Source: Bacillota bacterium
Lineage (GTDB): Bacteria > Bacillota > Clostridia > Oscillospirales > Acutalibacteraceae
Direction of reading: 5' to 3'
NCBI GenBank assembly: GCA_030705695.1
Contig: JAUZPX010000050.1
Location: 1 to 13,078 of the forward strand
Length of the DNA: 13,078 bases
In this document: in pieces, positions 1 through 7,343 of the stretch
Position numbering within the stretch: the stretch's first letter is position 1
How the letters are laid out: every line of letters starts with the position of its first letter
Program-made: the position numbers and the translations under genes
The notes under the pieces: generated by a model
What the model was told of the DNA's origin: nothing
Database searches by the model: none
Seen by the model: the letters and a program-made list of their open reading frames with translations, nothing else

Positions 1-25
1 AAAAATTGACTTTTCAATAATTATT

Positions 26-1255
26 ATGACAATTTCTTTAGGGCTAAGCTATATATTTTATTTGATTTCGGTTACTTTATCAGCAGCATTGTTACTAATT
101 GTTTTTCACTCTAACAATCCAAATCACATTGTTTGTACCTTTACCATACCATTATTTCAATTTCTTGCTTATTTTTGCTTTTTTTCTATCAGGCGATTCA
201 GAAACGGATTTCCTTTTTTCAGGAAAAATACCGTTAAAATATTTTGTATTTTGTTTGGCGGACTAGTAATAATATGTGCAACTTTTATCGGTGGACAACA
301 AAAAGACAATCATTTATTTATTGGTTCTTTAATCGCAGGTATATCCATATGTGCTATAGCTATTGTCATATGGATACGTATGGGAATAACAAGCCACTAT
401 AAGCAAAAAATGAAAGAACATGCTGTTGAGCTTCTGGAAGAAAAAATTCAGGAAAAAGATAAAGAACTTGAAGAAATTAAGCATGAAAACATGGTGCTTT
501 CTTCAGTTAATCATAAGTTTAATCAAAGATTTTCTGCTCTTGAAATGTCTGTAAAAGCATTAGCTTTTCAAGCAACAGAAGCAGCAAACTGTGCGGAAAT
601 CGCTCCTGAATTTGCAAATGTTATAGAGCAGATAAAAACAATGTCGCAAGAATATAAAAACGAAATTCAGGAAAAGCTCCCCAAAAAGAAAGCATTACCT
701 ACAACAAAAATTCAAAGTATTGATTCACTGTTTACATATTTTCAATTGGAATCCAGTAAAAGTAATATTGATTTCAATTTAAAAATCACCGGCAGCATTC
801 CATATATGATTGAAAAATTGATCCCGCAAAACAAGCTTGAAACCTTAATCGGTGACCATATTCGCGATGCGATTATTGCTATTAACTTCAGCGAGAACAC
901 ATACAGAAGCATTCTGGTATTACTAGGAGAAATGAACGATTGCAACGAGCTTTGTGTGTTTGACAGCGGAATTGAATTTCAGATTGATACGTTATTGTCG
1001 TTAGGCCTTAAAGCAATTACGACTCATAAAGATACAGGCGGTAGTGGAATCGGCTTCATGACCACTTTTGAAACAATGAAAGAATGTAAAGCAAGTCTTA
1101 TAATTGAAGAGAAGCAACCAAATAAATTTGATTTTACAAAATCTGTTTCAATCCGATTCGATGGAAAGAATCAGTTTGTAATAAAATCATATCGTGCAAA
1201 AGAAATTCGTGAGCGAAACACAGATGACCGCATTATAATTGAAGATGCGAACTAA
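26..1255 (+). CDS. Membrane-anchored GHKL-type sensor protein (AgrC-like histidine kinase, degenerate N box)
   Basis: The 409-residue product has about four hydrophobic helices (roughly residues 8-27, 36-54, 71-89 and 96-117), then a charged, probably coiled-coil linker (about 125-160), then a cytoplasmic ATPase-like domain. His163 in the NHKFNQ segment is a candidate phosphoacceptor. The GHKL core shows a G1-like VFDSGIEF (312-319) and a clear glycine-rich G2 lid, GGSGIGF (338-344). The N-box position reads GDHIRDAI (276-283) instead of the usual GNLLDNAI, so the metal-binding Asn is replaced by Asp281; ATP binding or kinase activity may be altered. The layout resembles peptide-sensing HPK10/AgrC kinases, whose LytTR regulator partner often lies next door, but none is visible here. 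The ATG at 26 has no SD site and the frame is open to the window's left edge, so the true start may lie outside. The signal sensed is unknown. Confidence 0.75.
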   Translation: MTISLGLSYIFYLISVTLSAALLLIVFHSNNPNHIVCTFTIPLFQFLAYFCFFSIRRFRNGFPFFRKNTVKIFCILFGGLVIICATFIGGQQKDNHLFIGSLIAGISICAIAIVIWIRMGITSHYKQKMKEHAVELLEEKIQEKDKELEEIKHENMVLSSVNHKFNQRFSALEMSVKALAFQATEAANCAEIAPEFANVIEQIKTMSQEYKNEIQEKLPKKKALPTTKIQSIDSLFTYFQLESSKSNIDFNLKITGSIPYMIEKLIPQNKLETLIGDHIRDAIIAINFSENTYRSILVLLGEMNDCNELCVFDSGIEFQIDTLLSLGLKAITTHKDTGGSGIGFMTTFETMKECKASLIIEEKQPNKFDFTKSVSIRFDGKNQFVIKSYRAKEIRERNTDDRIIIEDAN

Positions 1256-1270
1256 TTAACAAATCATACA

Positions 1271-1303
1271 AAGAGCAGCCGTCATATTTTGGCGGCTGCT
1301 CTT
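1271..1303. terminator. Bidirectional intrinsic terminator between convergent genes
   Basis: Arms 1271-1283 and 1291-1303 form a 13-bp stem with one G-U pair and a 7-nt AT-rich loop. It sits 15 nt after the stop of the + strand sensor gene and 10 nt after the stop of the - strand membrane-protein gene. The tail is T-rich but broken on both strands, so it probably serves both genes with moderate strength. Confidence 0.75.
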
Positions 1304-1313
1304 AAATATTGTT

Positions 1314-1811
1314 CTATGAAATTTTGCAGTAATTACTTATTCGCCAAGGAAGACCTGATCTCTTTTTTAACAATGTTACAACTTCAAATTGATACTTTTC
1401 TCCGTCAGCAAACTCTGCAATTATTCGTGCAAAACCATCTGATTTATCTATTGTTTTAATTGATTTTATCTTAGCCGGACGCAATTTTATCAAGTCCTCA
1501 AATTTTTCGCTTTCCTCAAAACCAGGAACAACATAACCTTGACAATATTTTCGTATTTTCGCTTCTGTAATCCGTTTTTTTGTTAAATTTGTAAGCAAAT
1601 ACCCAACCGGAGTGGTTGGTTGACGATAATAACGCAGAATAAAAATAAAGTAAACCCAAAACAATACCACATTTAAAAATGGTATTACAGTATGGATTGA
1701 AGTGGATGAATCATCAAATAAAAAAGCTATAACAAAGAAAAGTGTTGCAATAATATAACAGATTAACATCAAAATTAATAGGTTTCTCATTCTCTTATAT
1801 GACATAGCCAT
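1314..1811 (-). CDS. Small two-helix membrane protein of unknown function
   Basis: I do not recognise this family. From the ATG at 1811 the product is 165 residues. A short basic N-terminus precedes two strongly hydrophobic helices (about residues 10-32 and 43-60) joined by a short polar loop. A C-terminal soluble domain of about 100 residues follows, alternating charged and beta-prone segments and ending in a PWRISNYCKIS-type tail. The open frame runs upstream to a TTG at 1871, but that TTG lies in the -35 box of a good promoter (1843-1871), so I chose the downstream ATG. Another ATG at 1805 is equally possible: a G-rich stretch (AGAGTGGGG) lies just before the pair. The gene is downstream of the hyd operon on the same strand. 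No clear terminator separates them, so some read-through is possible. The soluble domain is probably cytoplasmic. Confidence 0.6.
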   Translation of the reverse strand: MAMSYKRMRNLLILMLICYIIATLFFVIAFLFDDSSTSIHTVIPFLNVVLFWVYFIFILRYYRQPTTPVGYLLTNLTKKRITEAKIRKYCQGYVVPGFEESEKFEDLIKLRPAKIKSIKTIDKSDGFARIIAEFADGEKYQFEVVTLLKKRSGLPWRISNYCKIS

Positions 1812-1842
1812 CCCCACTCTTTCAGCTTTGCTTATGTAATAC

Positions 1843-1871
1843 AGTATATTATATTTAATTTTATTATTCAA
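1843..1871 (-). promoter_or_regulatory. Promoter of the two-helix membrane protein gene
   Basis: On the - strand, TTGAAT (1866-1871) and TATACT (1843-1848) are separated by exactly 17 bp, giving a start near 1836 and a leader of about 25 nt to the ATG at 1811. An overlapping TATAAT 5 bp upstream is an alternative -10. The site argues against the upstream TTG start of the frame. Confidence 0.6.
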
Positions 1872-1927
1872 TGATAATTAAGCTCATTTTCGCAAAATAT
1901 ATATCACTTTTTTATTATAATATTTAG

Positions 1928-2173
1928 TCAAAAATTAGAATATGTTGTTTTTGTGGTTATCCCTGAAATTCTGCCGATTTTGCCCGCCAATGCGCTGATC
2001 ATATCCTGCGGAGCATCAATTGCAATACTGATAATATAAATTCCCTTTGATTTATACGGAATGCCCATACGACCGATTATATATTCCCTGTACTCATGCA
2101 GAAGCTGATTGAGGTTTTCAACATTATCTGAATTTTCAACAATAATAGAAATTAGTGCTACTCTTGTTTCCAT
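1928..2173 (-). CDS. TM1266-type [FeFe]-hydrogenase system putative regulator
   Basis: This 81-residue protein begins METRVALISIIVENSDNVENL and contains the GRMGIPYKSKGIYIISI centre and a terminal GRISGITTKTTYSN-type segment. These are typical of the TM1266 family, annotated as a putative iron-only hydrogenase system regulator; its fold is, as I recall, a small ACT/NikR-C-like alpha-beta sandwich. No catalytic motif is visible, and regulation is presumed from gene neighbourhood rather than shown. It is the last gene of the hyd operon, 16 nt after the aspartase-like gene. A very strong SD (GGGGGGAG, 5 nt before the ATG) suggests high translation. Its place with hydE, hydG and hydF is the normal context for the family. 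Whether it binds DNA, a metabolite or a maturase is not known from sequence. Confidence 0.9.
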   Translation of the reverse strand: METRVALISIIVENSDNVENLNQLLHEYREYIIGRMGIPYKSKGIYIISIAIDAPQDMISALAGKIGRISGITTKTTYSNF

Positions 2174-2189
2174 GGTACTCCCCCCTATA

Positions 2190-3509
2190 TTATTCTTGGT
2201 TCATAAGCCTGTTTAAAGCTTCCTCTGCTTCTTCTGGATTATTTTCTTTTATAACACGGCTTACTGTATCATAGCCAAGTTTTTCAGTATATTTAACGCC
2301 AAAAGCCGCTGATAATTTTAAATTACGCTGACAAGATTCAACATTAGCTTGTACTGTTTCAACACATTTTGTCCTGAAAATACGCACGGCATTTTTTAAA
2401 AGTTCTAAGCTCTCAAGCAGGCTGTCTGCAATTAACGGCAAAAACGCATTAAGTTCAAATTCGCCATGTTGAGAGGCAAGGGTAATTGCCGTATCGTTTG
2501 AAATGACCTTCATAGCACACTGCATTGTCATTTCTGGAATAACAGGGTTGATTTTTCCAGGCATGATAGTGCTGCCCTGCTGCATCGGTGCAAGCTTAAT
2601 TTCGGAAAGCCCGCCGTATGGCCCTGAATTCATTAAACGCAGATCATTAGATATCTTTAACAAATTAACAGCCAACGCTTTTAAAAGCCCCGAAACTTCA
2701 ACGAAAACATCATTGTTTTGAGTGATATCCATCGGATATTCAGCACTTGCAAGCCCAATTTCAGTTATTTTACGCAATTCCTCGATTACTCCGAAACGAT
2801 ATTTCCGCAAAGAATTATCGGACAATCCCACTGCCGTACCGCCGATATTAACTTGACGAAGGCGTTCTTCAGCTTTATAAATGCGCCATCTGTCACGTGC
2901 AATCGCCTGTGCATAAGAGCCGAATTCCTCGCCGAGAGTAATTGCTACGGCATCCATAAGCTCCGTCCTGCCGAGTTTTCTTACATCGGCAAATTCGTTT
3001 TCTTTTTCCTGCAAAGCTTTTTGTAAATCAGCGCATTCATCGCTTAGCGACCGAAGAAGCTCAATAGCAGCTATGCGCAGAGCTGTTGGATATACATCGT
3101 TAGTTGACTGCCCACGGTTTATATCGTCAAGAGGATGAACGGTTTTATAATCTCCGCACGGTCTTCCTAAAGATTTAAGCACAAGATTTGAGATCACTTC
3201 GTTAACGTTCATGTTTGTTGAGGTTCCTGCACCGCCCTGCAGTGCCTCTGTAATAAAGAATTCATCATACTTTCCTAAAAGTATTTCATCACATACGGTA
3301 ATAACAGCGCTGTAGATATCAGGCTTGATGCCGAGATTCTTATATGTTACAGCCGCTGCTTTTTTTACTTTTACTATTACATAAATCAAGTTAATATTAA
3401 CTTTTTTATGGTGAAGCTCAAAATTCTGTGATGCACGGTATGTGTTTATTCCAAACAAAACGTCATCAGGCAATGAAATTTCACCTAAAATATCTTTTTC
3501 TTTTCGCAT
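2190..3509 (-). CDS. aspA: Aspartate ammonia-lyase (aspartase/fumarase superfamily), in hydrogenase maturation operon
   Basis: Predicted to convert L-aspartate to fumarate and ammonium in the cytoplasm. From the ATG at 3509 the product is 439 residues, shorter than E. coli AspA (478). It carries the three superfamily regions in order: GGAGTSTNMNVNEV (about 92-105), GQSTNDVYPTA (about 133-143) and the mobile-loop signature GSTIMPGKINP (about 312-322). The first Ser of that loop, the expected general base, is kept; the second is Thr instead of the common Ser. The AGTSxNMNxNE form of region 1 favours aspartase over fumarase. The frame extends to a TTG at 3539, but the ATG at 3509 has GGAAGG 5 nt upstream and the MRKEKDILGE start matches family N-termini, so I use it. 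It lies 41 nt after hydF and 16 nt before the TM1266 gene, which suggests a role in cofactor assembly. Substrate is inferred from motifs only. Confidence 0.88.
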   Translation of the reverse strand: MRKEKDILGEISLPDDVLFGINTYRASQNFELHHKKVNINLIYVIVKVKKAAAVTYKNLGIKPDIYSAVITVCDEILLGKYDEFFITEALQGGAGTSTNMNVNEVISNLVLKSLGRPCGDYKTVHPLDDINRGQSTNDVYPTALRIAAIELLRSLSDECADLQKALQEKENEFADVRKLGRTELMDAVAITLGEEFGSYAQAIARDRWRIYKAEERLRQVNIGGTAVGLSDNSLRKYRFGVIEELRKITEIGLASAEYPMDITQNNDVFVEVSGLLKALAVNLLKISNDLRLMNSGPYGGLSEIKLAPMQQGSTIMPGKINPVIPEMTMQCAMKVISNDTAITLASQHGEFELNAFLPLIADSLLESLELLKNAVRIFRTKCVETVQANVESCQRNLKLSAAFGVKYTEKLGYDTVSRVIKENNPEEAEEALNRLMNQE

Positions 3510-3514
3510 AGTAA

Positions 3515-3520
3515 CCTTCC
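3515..3520 (-). promoter_or_regulatory. Ribosome-binding site deciding the aspA start
   Basis: GGAAGG on the - strand, 5 nt before the ATG at 3509. The upstream TTG at 3539 has no comparable site. Confidence 0.7.
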
Positions 3521-3550
3521 GTTCTGCCGAATACGGCAAAAGTTAGTTTA

Positions 3551-4759
3551 TTAAACATCTTCAAATTCTTCCAGTAAATGCGGAAAAATACCGATACTTC
3601 TTTTCAGAATCCCCTGCATATATGCAATTGCCGTTCCGTAATTTGTAATCGGAACATTTTGGTCAACAGCGCATTTCATACGGTATTTTACTTCACGATC
3701 ATTCAGCATGCATCCGCCGCAATGTATTATAAGAGAATACGGCAATAAATCCTCAGGGAACTCTGTTCCTGAGGAAGTTTCTATATTTAATTGTTTATCT
3801 GTATACTGTTTCAGCCAGCGTGGGATTTTAACTCTTCCAATGTCGTCACACTGACGGTGATGCGTGCAGCCTTCGGAAATCAGCACCCTATCCCCATCAC
3901 GTAATTTTGCAATTGCCGCAACGCCTTTTACGGCAGTTTCAAGAAAGCCTTTATATCGTGCCATAAGTATTGAAAATGAAGTCAAGGGAATATCAGTCGG
4001 CGTATCGGCGGATACTTTTGCAAAAACCTGACTGTCAGTTATCACAAGCGACGGTTTTTTTCCTAAATTTTCAAGCATTTCACGCAGTTCATATTCTTTT
4101 ACAACAATTGCAGTTGCGTCTGCTTCAAGAATATCACGAATAGTCTGTTGCTGCGGAAGAATAAGCCTGCCTTTAGGCGCTGCTTTGTCGATTGGAGTTA
4201 CAAGTACAATAAAATCGGATGGATTAATTAAATCACCGACGATTTTTAATTTAGTATCATCAGTTTTTGCAAGCTTACCTATTTTCTCTTTAAGTTCTTG
4301 AACGTTATTTCTTGTTGCAGCACTTACATAAATCGAATTTTCATCAGCCACAAAATCACATTCAAGCAGGTCAGATTTATTTAATACAACAATATAATTA
4401 ATATTTTTCTCTTTAAACAGGCTTATCAAATTGTTGTCGCATTCTTTTATACCCTCAGAAGCATCTACGACAAGCACGGCAACATCAGTTTTGTTTAGCA
4501 CCTGCTTTGTTTTCTTAATGCGAAGCTCACCTAAAGGTCCTTCATCGTCAAACCCAGGAGTGTCGATTATCATTACAGGACCAAGAGGTAAAAGCTCCAT
4601 CGACTTATACACAGGGTCTGTCGTCGTACCCTTAATATCTGATACAACTGACAATTCCTGGCTTGTTACGGCGTTCACAAGGCTTGACTTCCCTGCGTTT
4701 CGCCTGCCGAAAAAACCTATGTGTATTCTGTTTGCGGAAGGTGTATCGTTAAGTCCCAT
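3551..4759 (-). CDS. hydF: [FeFe]-hydrogenase maturation GTPase and scaffold HydF
   Basis: HydF holds the di-iron precursor of the H-cluster and hands it to apo-HydA; GTP hydrolysis regulates its interactions. The 402-residue product has an N-terminal Era/TrmE-like GTPase domain with P-loop GRRNAGKS (18-25), G3 DTPG (66-69) and G4 NKSD (127-130). A dimerisation domain and a C-terminal Fe-S domain follow. The cluster motif is complete: Cys298-x-His300, 45 residues, then His346-Cys347-x2-Cys350, matching the CxHx(44-53)HCx2C pattern of the family. Length matches known HydF proteins (about 400). It starts 9 nt after hydG with AAGGT overlapping the hydG stop region, so the two are translationally close. 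All key residues are intact, so the protein should be functional. Confidence 0.97.
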   Translation of the reverse strand: MGLNDTPSANRIHIGFFGRRNAGKSSLVNAVTSQELSVVSDIKGTTTDPVYKSMELLPLGPVMIIDTPGFDDEGPLGELRIKKTKQVLNKTDVAVLVVDASEGIKECDNNLISLFKEKNINYIVVLNKSDLLECDFVADENSIYVSAATRNNVQELKEKIGKLAKTDDTKLKIVGDLINPSDFIVLVTPIDKAAPKGRLILPQQQTIRDILEADATAIVVKEYELREMLENLGKKPSLVITDSQVFAKVSADTPTDIPLTSFSILMARYKGFLETAVKGVAAIAKLRDGDRVLISEGCTHHRQCDDIGRVKIPRWLKQYTDKQLNIETSSGTEFPEDLLPYSLIIHCGGCMLNDREVKYRMKCAVDQNVPITNYGTAIAYMQGILKRSIGIFPHLLEEFEDV

Positions 4760-4768
4760 ATTATTACC

Positions 4769-6208
4769 TTAAAATCTGAAATCACACATACCTTTTTCGA
4801 TTTTTTCAAGGTATTCAGTGCAGACTTTCCTTACTTTATCTTTTGGAATATTATTAATCTCATTTTCAATAAGTTCAGTGCCTAATGCTTTTGTTTCTTC
4901 GCTTGCATAATCCGTAAGATATTCTTTTAGCGTAATAAGAGAATTCGGATGGCAGCAATTCTGAATTTGCCCTGACTTGCAAAGCGCCATAAAACGGTCT
5001 CCCGTTCGCCCTTCACGGTAGCACGCTGTACAGAATGATGGTATATGCCCCATTTCCATCAGCCAACGGACTACTTCATCTAAGCTTCGTTGGTCGGAAA
5101 CATCAAATTGTTCAGTATCATGAGGTCTTTCTTCCTGTTCATATCCCCCAACTGATGTACGAGATGCCCCGCTAATTTGCGATACTCCGAGCGGTATGAC
5201 CTTTTCACGCACTTCTTGGCTTTCACGTGTTGAAATTATCATACCTGTGTATGGAACGGCTATCCTTATCAGTGCACAAAGTTTTGCAAAAATATCATCG
5301 CTTATGCTGTTGTCAAAAGCATTCGGGTCAATATCATCGGCATGTTTTATACGCGGTACACTTATCGTATGAGGTCCTACGCCATGCACAGCTTCAAGAT
5401 GTTCGGCATGCATCATTAACCCTGCAAATTCATATTTATAAAGCTCAAGCCCGAAAAGAACGCCCAAGCCTACATCATCGATGCCACCCTCCATTGCCCT
5501 GTCCATTGCTTCTGTATGATAATTATAATCATGCTTCGGACCAGCCGGATGAAGCTTTAGGTAGCTTTCCTTATGGTAAGTTTCCTGGAACAAAATATAA
5601 GTTCCTATTTCAGCTTCTTTAAGCTTTCTATAATTTTCAACGGTAGTTGCCGCAATATTTACATTAACTCTACGAATTGCTCCGTTTTTATGTTTGATTG
5701 AGTAAATCGTTTTAACAGATTCCAAAATATATTCAATAGGATTCTCTGTAGGATGCTCACCGCACTCAATTGCCAGACGTTTATGCCCCATGTCCTGAAG
5801 AGCGTTGACTTCTCTTGCAATTTCTTCCTGAGTAAGCTTAACACGTGGAATACTTTTGTTTTTCATGTGATACGGGCAGTAAACACAGCTGTTCACACAA
5901 TAGTTCGAAAGATAAAGCGGTGCGAATATAACTATTCTGTTTCCGTAAAAAGCCTGTTTAATCTCTTTAGCAAGGTCATACATTTGCTGTATTTTTTCTG
6001 GAATATCACATGCAAGAAGAACTGACGCTTCTCTGTGCGTGAGCCCCGAACAGAATGTACCGCTATCTGTTTTTCTTGGTTTAGCTTTTTCAAGAATACT
6101 GTCGATAAGTTCGACATTGTTTTTATTTTTCTCGGCATATTCTAATGTATCGAGAATTTCCTCGTGATTAATAAACTCATCGGCGCAAAGTGATTTTGGA
6201 TTGTACAT
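4769..6208 (-). CDS. hydG: Radical SAM tyrosine lyase HydG, [FeFe]-hydrogenase maturase
   Basis: HydG uses S-adenosylmethionine to cleave tyrosine into p-cresol, CO and cyanide, and builds an Fe(CO)2(CN)(cysteine) unit for the H-cluster. The 479-residue length is normal for the family. The radical SAM cluster motif is Cys104-x3-Cys108-x2-Cys111, in the segment NYCVNSCVYCPYH, inside a TIM-barrel domain related to ThiH. The C-terminal auxiliary-cluster motif CX2CX22C is complete (Cys393, Cys396, Cys419), which separates HydG from ThiH. It starts 4 nt after the hydE stop. A GAGAGG site about 11 nt upstream, inside the end of hydE, drives translation. The order hydE-hydG-hydF and the spacing imply one transcript. 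Confidence 0.97.
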   Translation of the reverse strand: MYNPKSLCADEFINHEEILDTLEYAEKNKNNVELIDSILEKAKPRKTDSGTFCSGLTHREASVLLACDIPEKIQQMYDLAKEIKQAFYGNRIVIFAPLYLSNYCVNSCVYCPYHMKNKSIPRVKLTQEEIAREVNALQDMGHKRLAIECGEHPTENPIEYILESVKTIYSIKHKNGAIRRVNVNIAATTVENYRKLKEAEIGTYILFQETYHKESYLKLHPAGPKHDYNYHTEAMDRAMEGGIDDVGLGVLFGLELYKYEFAGLMMHAEHLEAVHGVGPHTISVPRIKHADDIDPNAFDNSISDDIFAKLCALIRIAVPYTGMIISTRESQEVREKVIPLGVSQISGASRTSVGGYEQEERPHDTEQFDVSDQRSLDEVVRWLMEMGHIPSFCTACYREGRTGDRFMALCKSGQIQNCCHPNSLITLKEYLTDYASEETKALGTELIENEINNIPKDKVRKVCTEYLEKIEKGMCDFRF

Positions 6209-6212
6209 AATT

Positions 6213-7292
6213 TTATTTCCTCTCTTTCAGGTCAGGCAGACTTTCCCGTAAGTTAATATTTTTACAGTCGCCTCGTGACACAACAACGTCATATCCGATA
6301 CTTTTCATTCTGTTCTGCATACAATATCTGCATTCGGCAGCTTCATCGCCGGTACATATCTTATTATCATAAAGCAGATATTTTTTTCTAACATCTTTCG
6401 GAGAAAGATTAGGCATTACCACATTGGCTCCTGCCTGAATGCCTTTTTCACGCCCCAATGTGTCGAGCGTGCCGAGTGCTGTTGTTGCAGGTATGAGCGC
6501 ATTTGGCAGCATAAGCCTTATAAGCCCTATCATAAAAAGTGTTAACTCGACACTGCCCTGCGGATAGCCTTTAAAAGGAGTGTCATGATGCGGAATAAAC
6601 GGACCTACCCCCACCATATGGGGATTTAATTCCTTTAAAAACAACATATCATCTGCAAGAGTTTCGGAAGTTTGAAACGGCGATCCAACCATGAACCCCG
6701 AACCGACCTGGAAACCAATCTCTTTCAAATCAAACAAGCATTGTTTGCGGTTTGAAAGGCTTAAGCTTGGCGGATGAAGCTTTTTGTAATGAACGTCACA
6801 TGCTGTTTCGTGCCTAAGAAGATATCTGTCGGCTCCTGCATCAAAATATTTTTGATATGTTTCTTTGCTTTTTTCTCCGATTGAAAGCGTAACGGCACAA
6901 TCGGGATATTTTTCTTTAATAGAGCTTATTATTTCTGTCATTATATCGTCTGTATAATAACTGTCCTCACCGCTTTGAAGTACGAACGTTCTAAACCCAA
7001 GTTCATAGCCTTCTTTACAGCAAGACATAATTTCGTCTTTACCCAGGCGATATCTTTGTGCATATGGATTATTTCTTCTAATTCCGCAATAAAAGCAATC
7101 ATTTTCGCAATAATTCGAAAATTCGATAAGCCCACGGATATAGACATCATTTTCATAAATTTCATGTCTTATTTTTCGAGCTTTTTCAAAAAGATATTCC
7201 GAAGAATCTTTATCACGGTTATCAATAAGCTCGACCCATTCTTCTTTTGAAAGGCTTTGTGTTGCTTCAAGTTTATCAATTAATTTTATCAT
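6213..7292 (-). CDS. hydE: Radical SAM [FeFe]-hydrogenase maturase HydE
   Basis: HydE is a radical SAM enzyme related to biotin synthase. It acts on the Fe(CO)2(CN)(cysteine) product of HydG to give a di-iron, sulfur-bridged precursor that is loaded on HydF. The 359-residue product has the cluster motif Cys62-x3-Cys66-x2-Cys69 in the segment SNYCENDCFYCGIRRNN, and the usual barrel. It also keeps the optional second cluster site near the C-terminus, Cys313-x7-Cys321-x2-Cys324, which is present in Thermotoga HydE but missing from many others and not needed for activity there. The ATG at 7292 has GAGGT about 7 nt upstream. It is the first gene of the operon and sits directly behind an intrinsic terminator (7307-7343), so its expression, and that of all downstream hyd genes, should depend on read-through of that terminator. 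Confidence 0.97.
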   Translation of the reverse strand: MIKLIDKLEATQSLSKEEWVELIDNRDKDSSEYLFEKARKIRHEIYENDVYIRGLIEFSNYCENDCFYCGIRRNNPYAQRYRLGKDEIMSCCKEGYELGFRTFVLQSGEDSYYTDDIMTEIISSIKEKYPDCAVTLSIGEKSKETYQKYFDAGADRYLLRHETACDVHYKKLHPPSLSLSNRKQCLFDLKEIGFQVGSGFMVGSPFQTSETLADDMLFLKELNPHMVGVGPFIPHHDTPFKGYPQGSVELTLFMIGLIRLMLPNALIPATTALGTLDTLGREKGIQAGANVVMPNLSPKDVRKKYLLYDNKICTGDEAAECRYCMQNRMKSIGYDVVVSRGDCKNINLRESLPDLKERK

Positions 7293-7306
7293 TTAAAAAC
7301 CTCAAT

Positions 7307-7343
7307 AAAAAAACAAAAGTCCCTTGTCAGATGACAAAGGACT
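7307..7343 (-). terminator. Intrinsic terminator in the hydE leader (attenuator)
   Basis: On the - strand, arms 7332-7343 and 7318-7329 are complementary over 12 positions with one G-U pair. About 11 bp can form around a 4-nt loop. An uninterrupted T tract follows (TTTTGTTTTTTT, 7307-7318). The stem ends only about 14 nt before the hydE start codon and about 100 nt after the predicted start of transcription, so it does not belong to the preceding MerR gene, whose stop is 170 nt upstream. It reads as a conditional terminator. Confidence 0.88.

Noticed and set aside
6..34. TTGACT at 6-11 as a promoter for the sensor gene.
   Set aside because: No credible -10 lies 16-18 bp downstream, and it would put transcription inside the frame; the gene probably starts or is transcribed from left of the window.
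1872..1927. Terminator after the hyd operon.
   Set aside because: Only a weak 5-bp A/T hairpin without a T tract is visible, too poor to call.
5227..5622. Long + strand frame opposite hydG (131 codons); similar shadows at 4431-4772, 2503-3026 and 9484-9798.
   Set aside because: They lie antisense to well-identified genes, have no SD or promoter, and give low-complexity or unnatural compositions.
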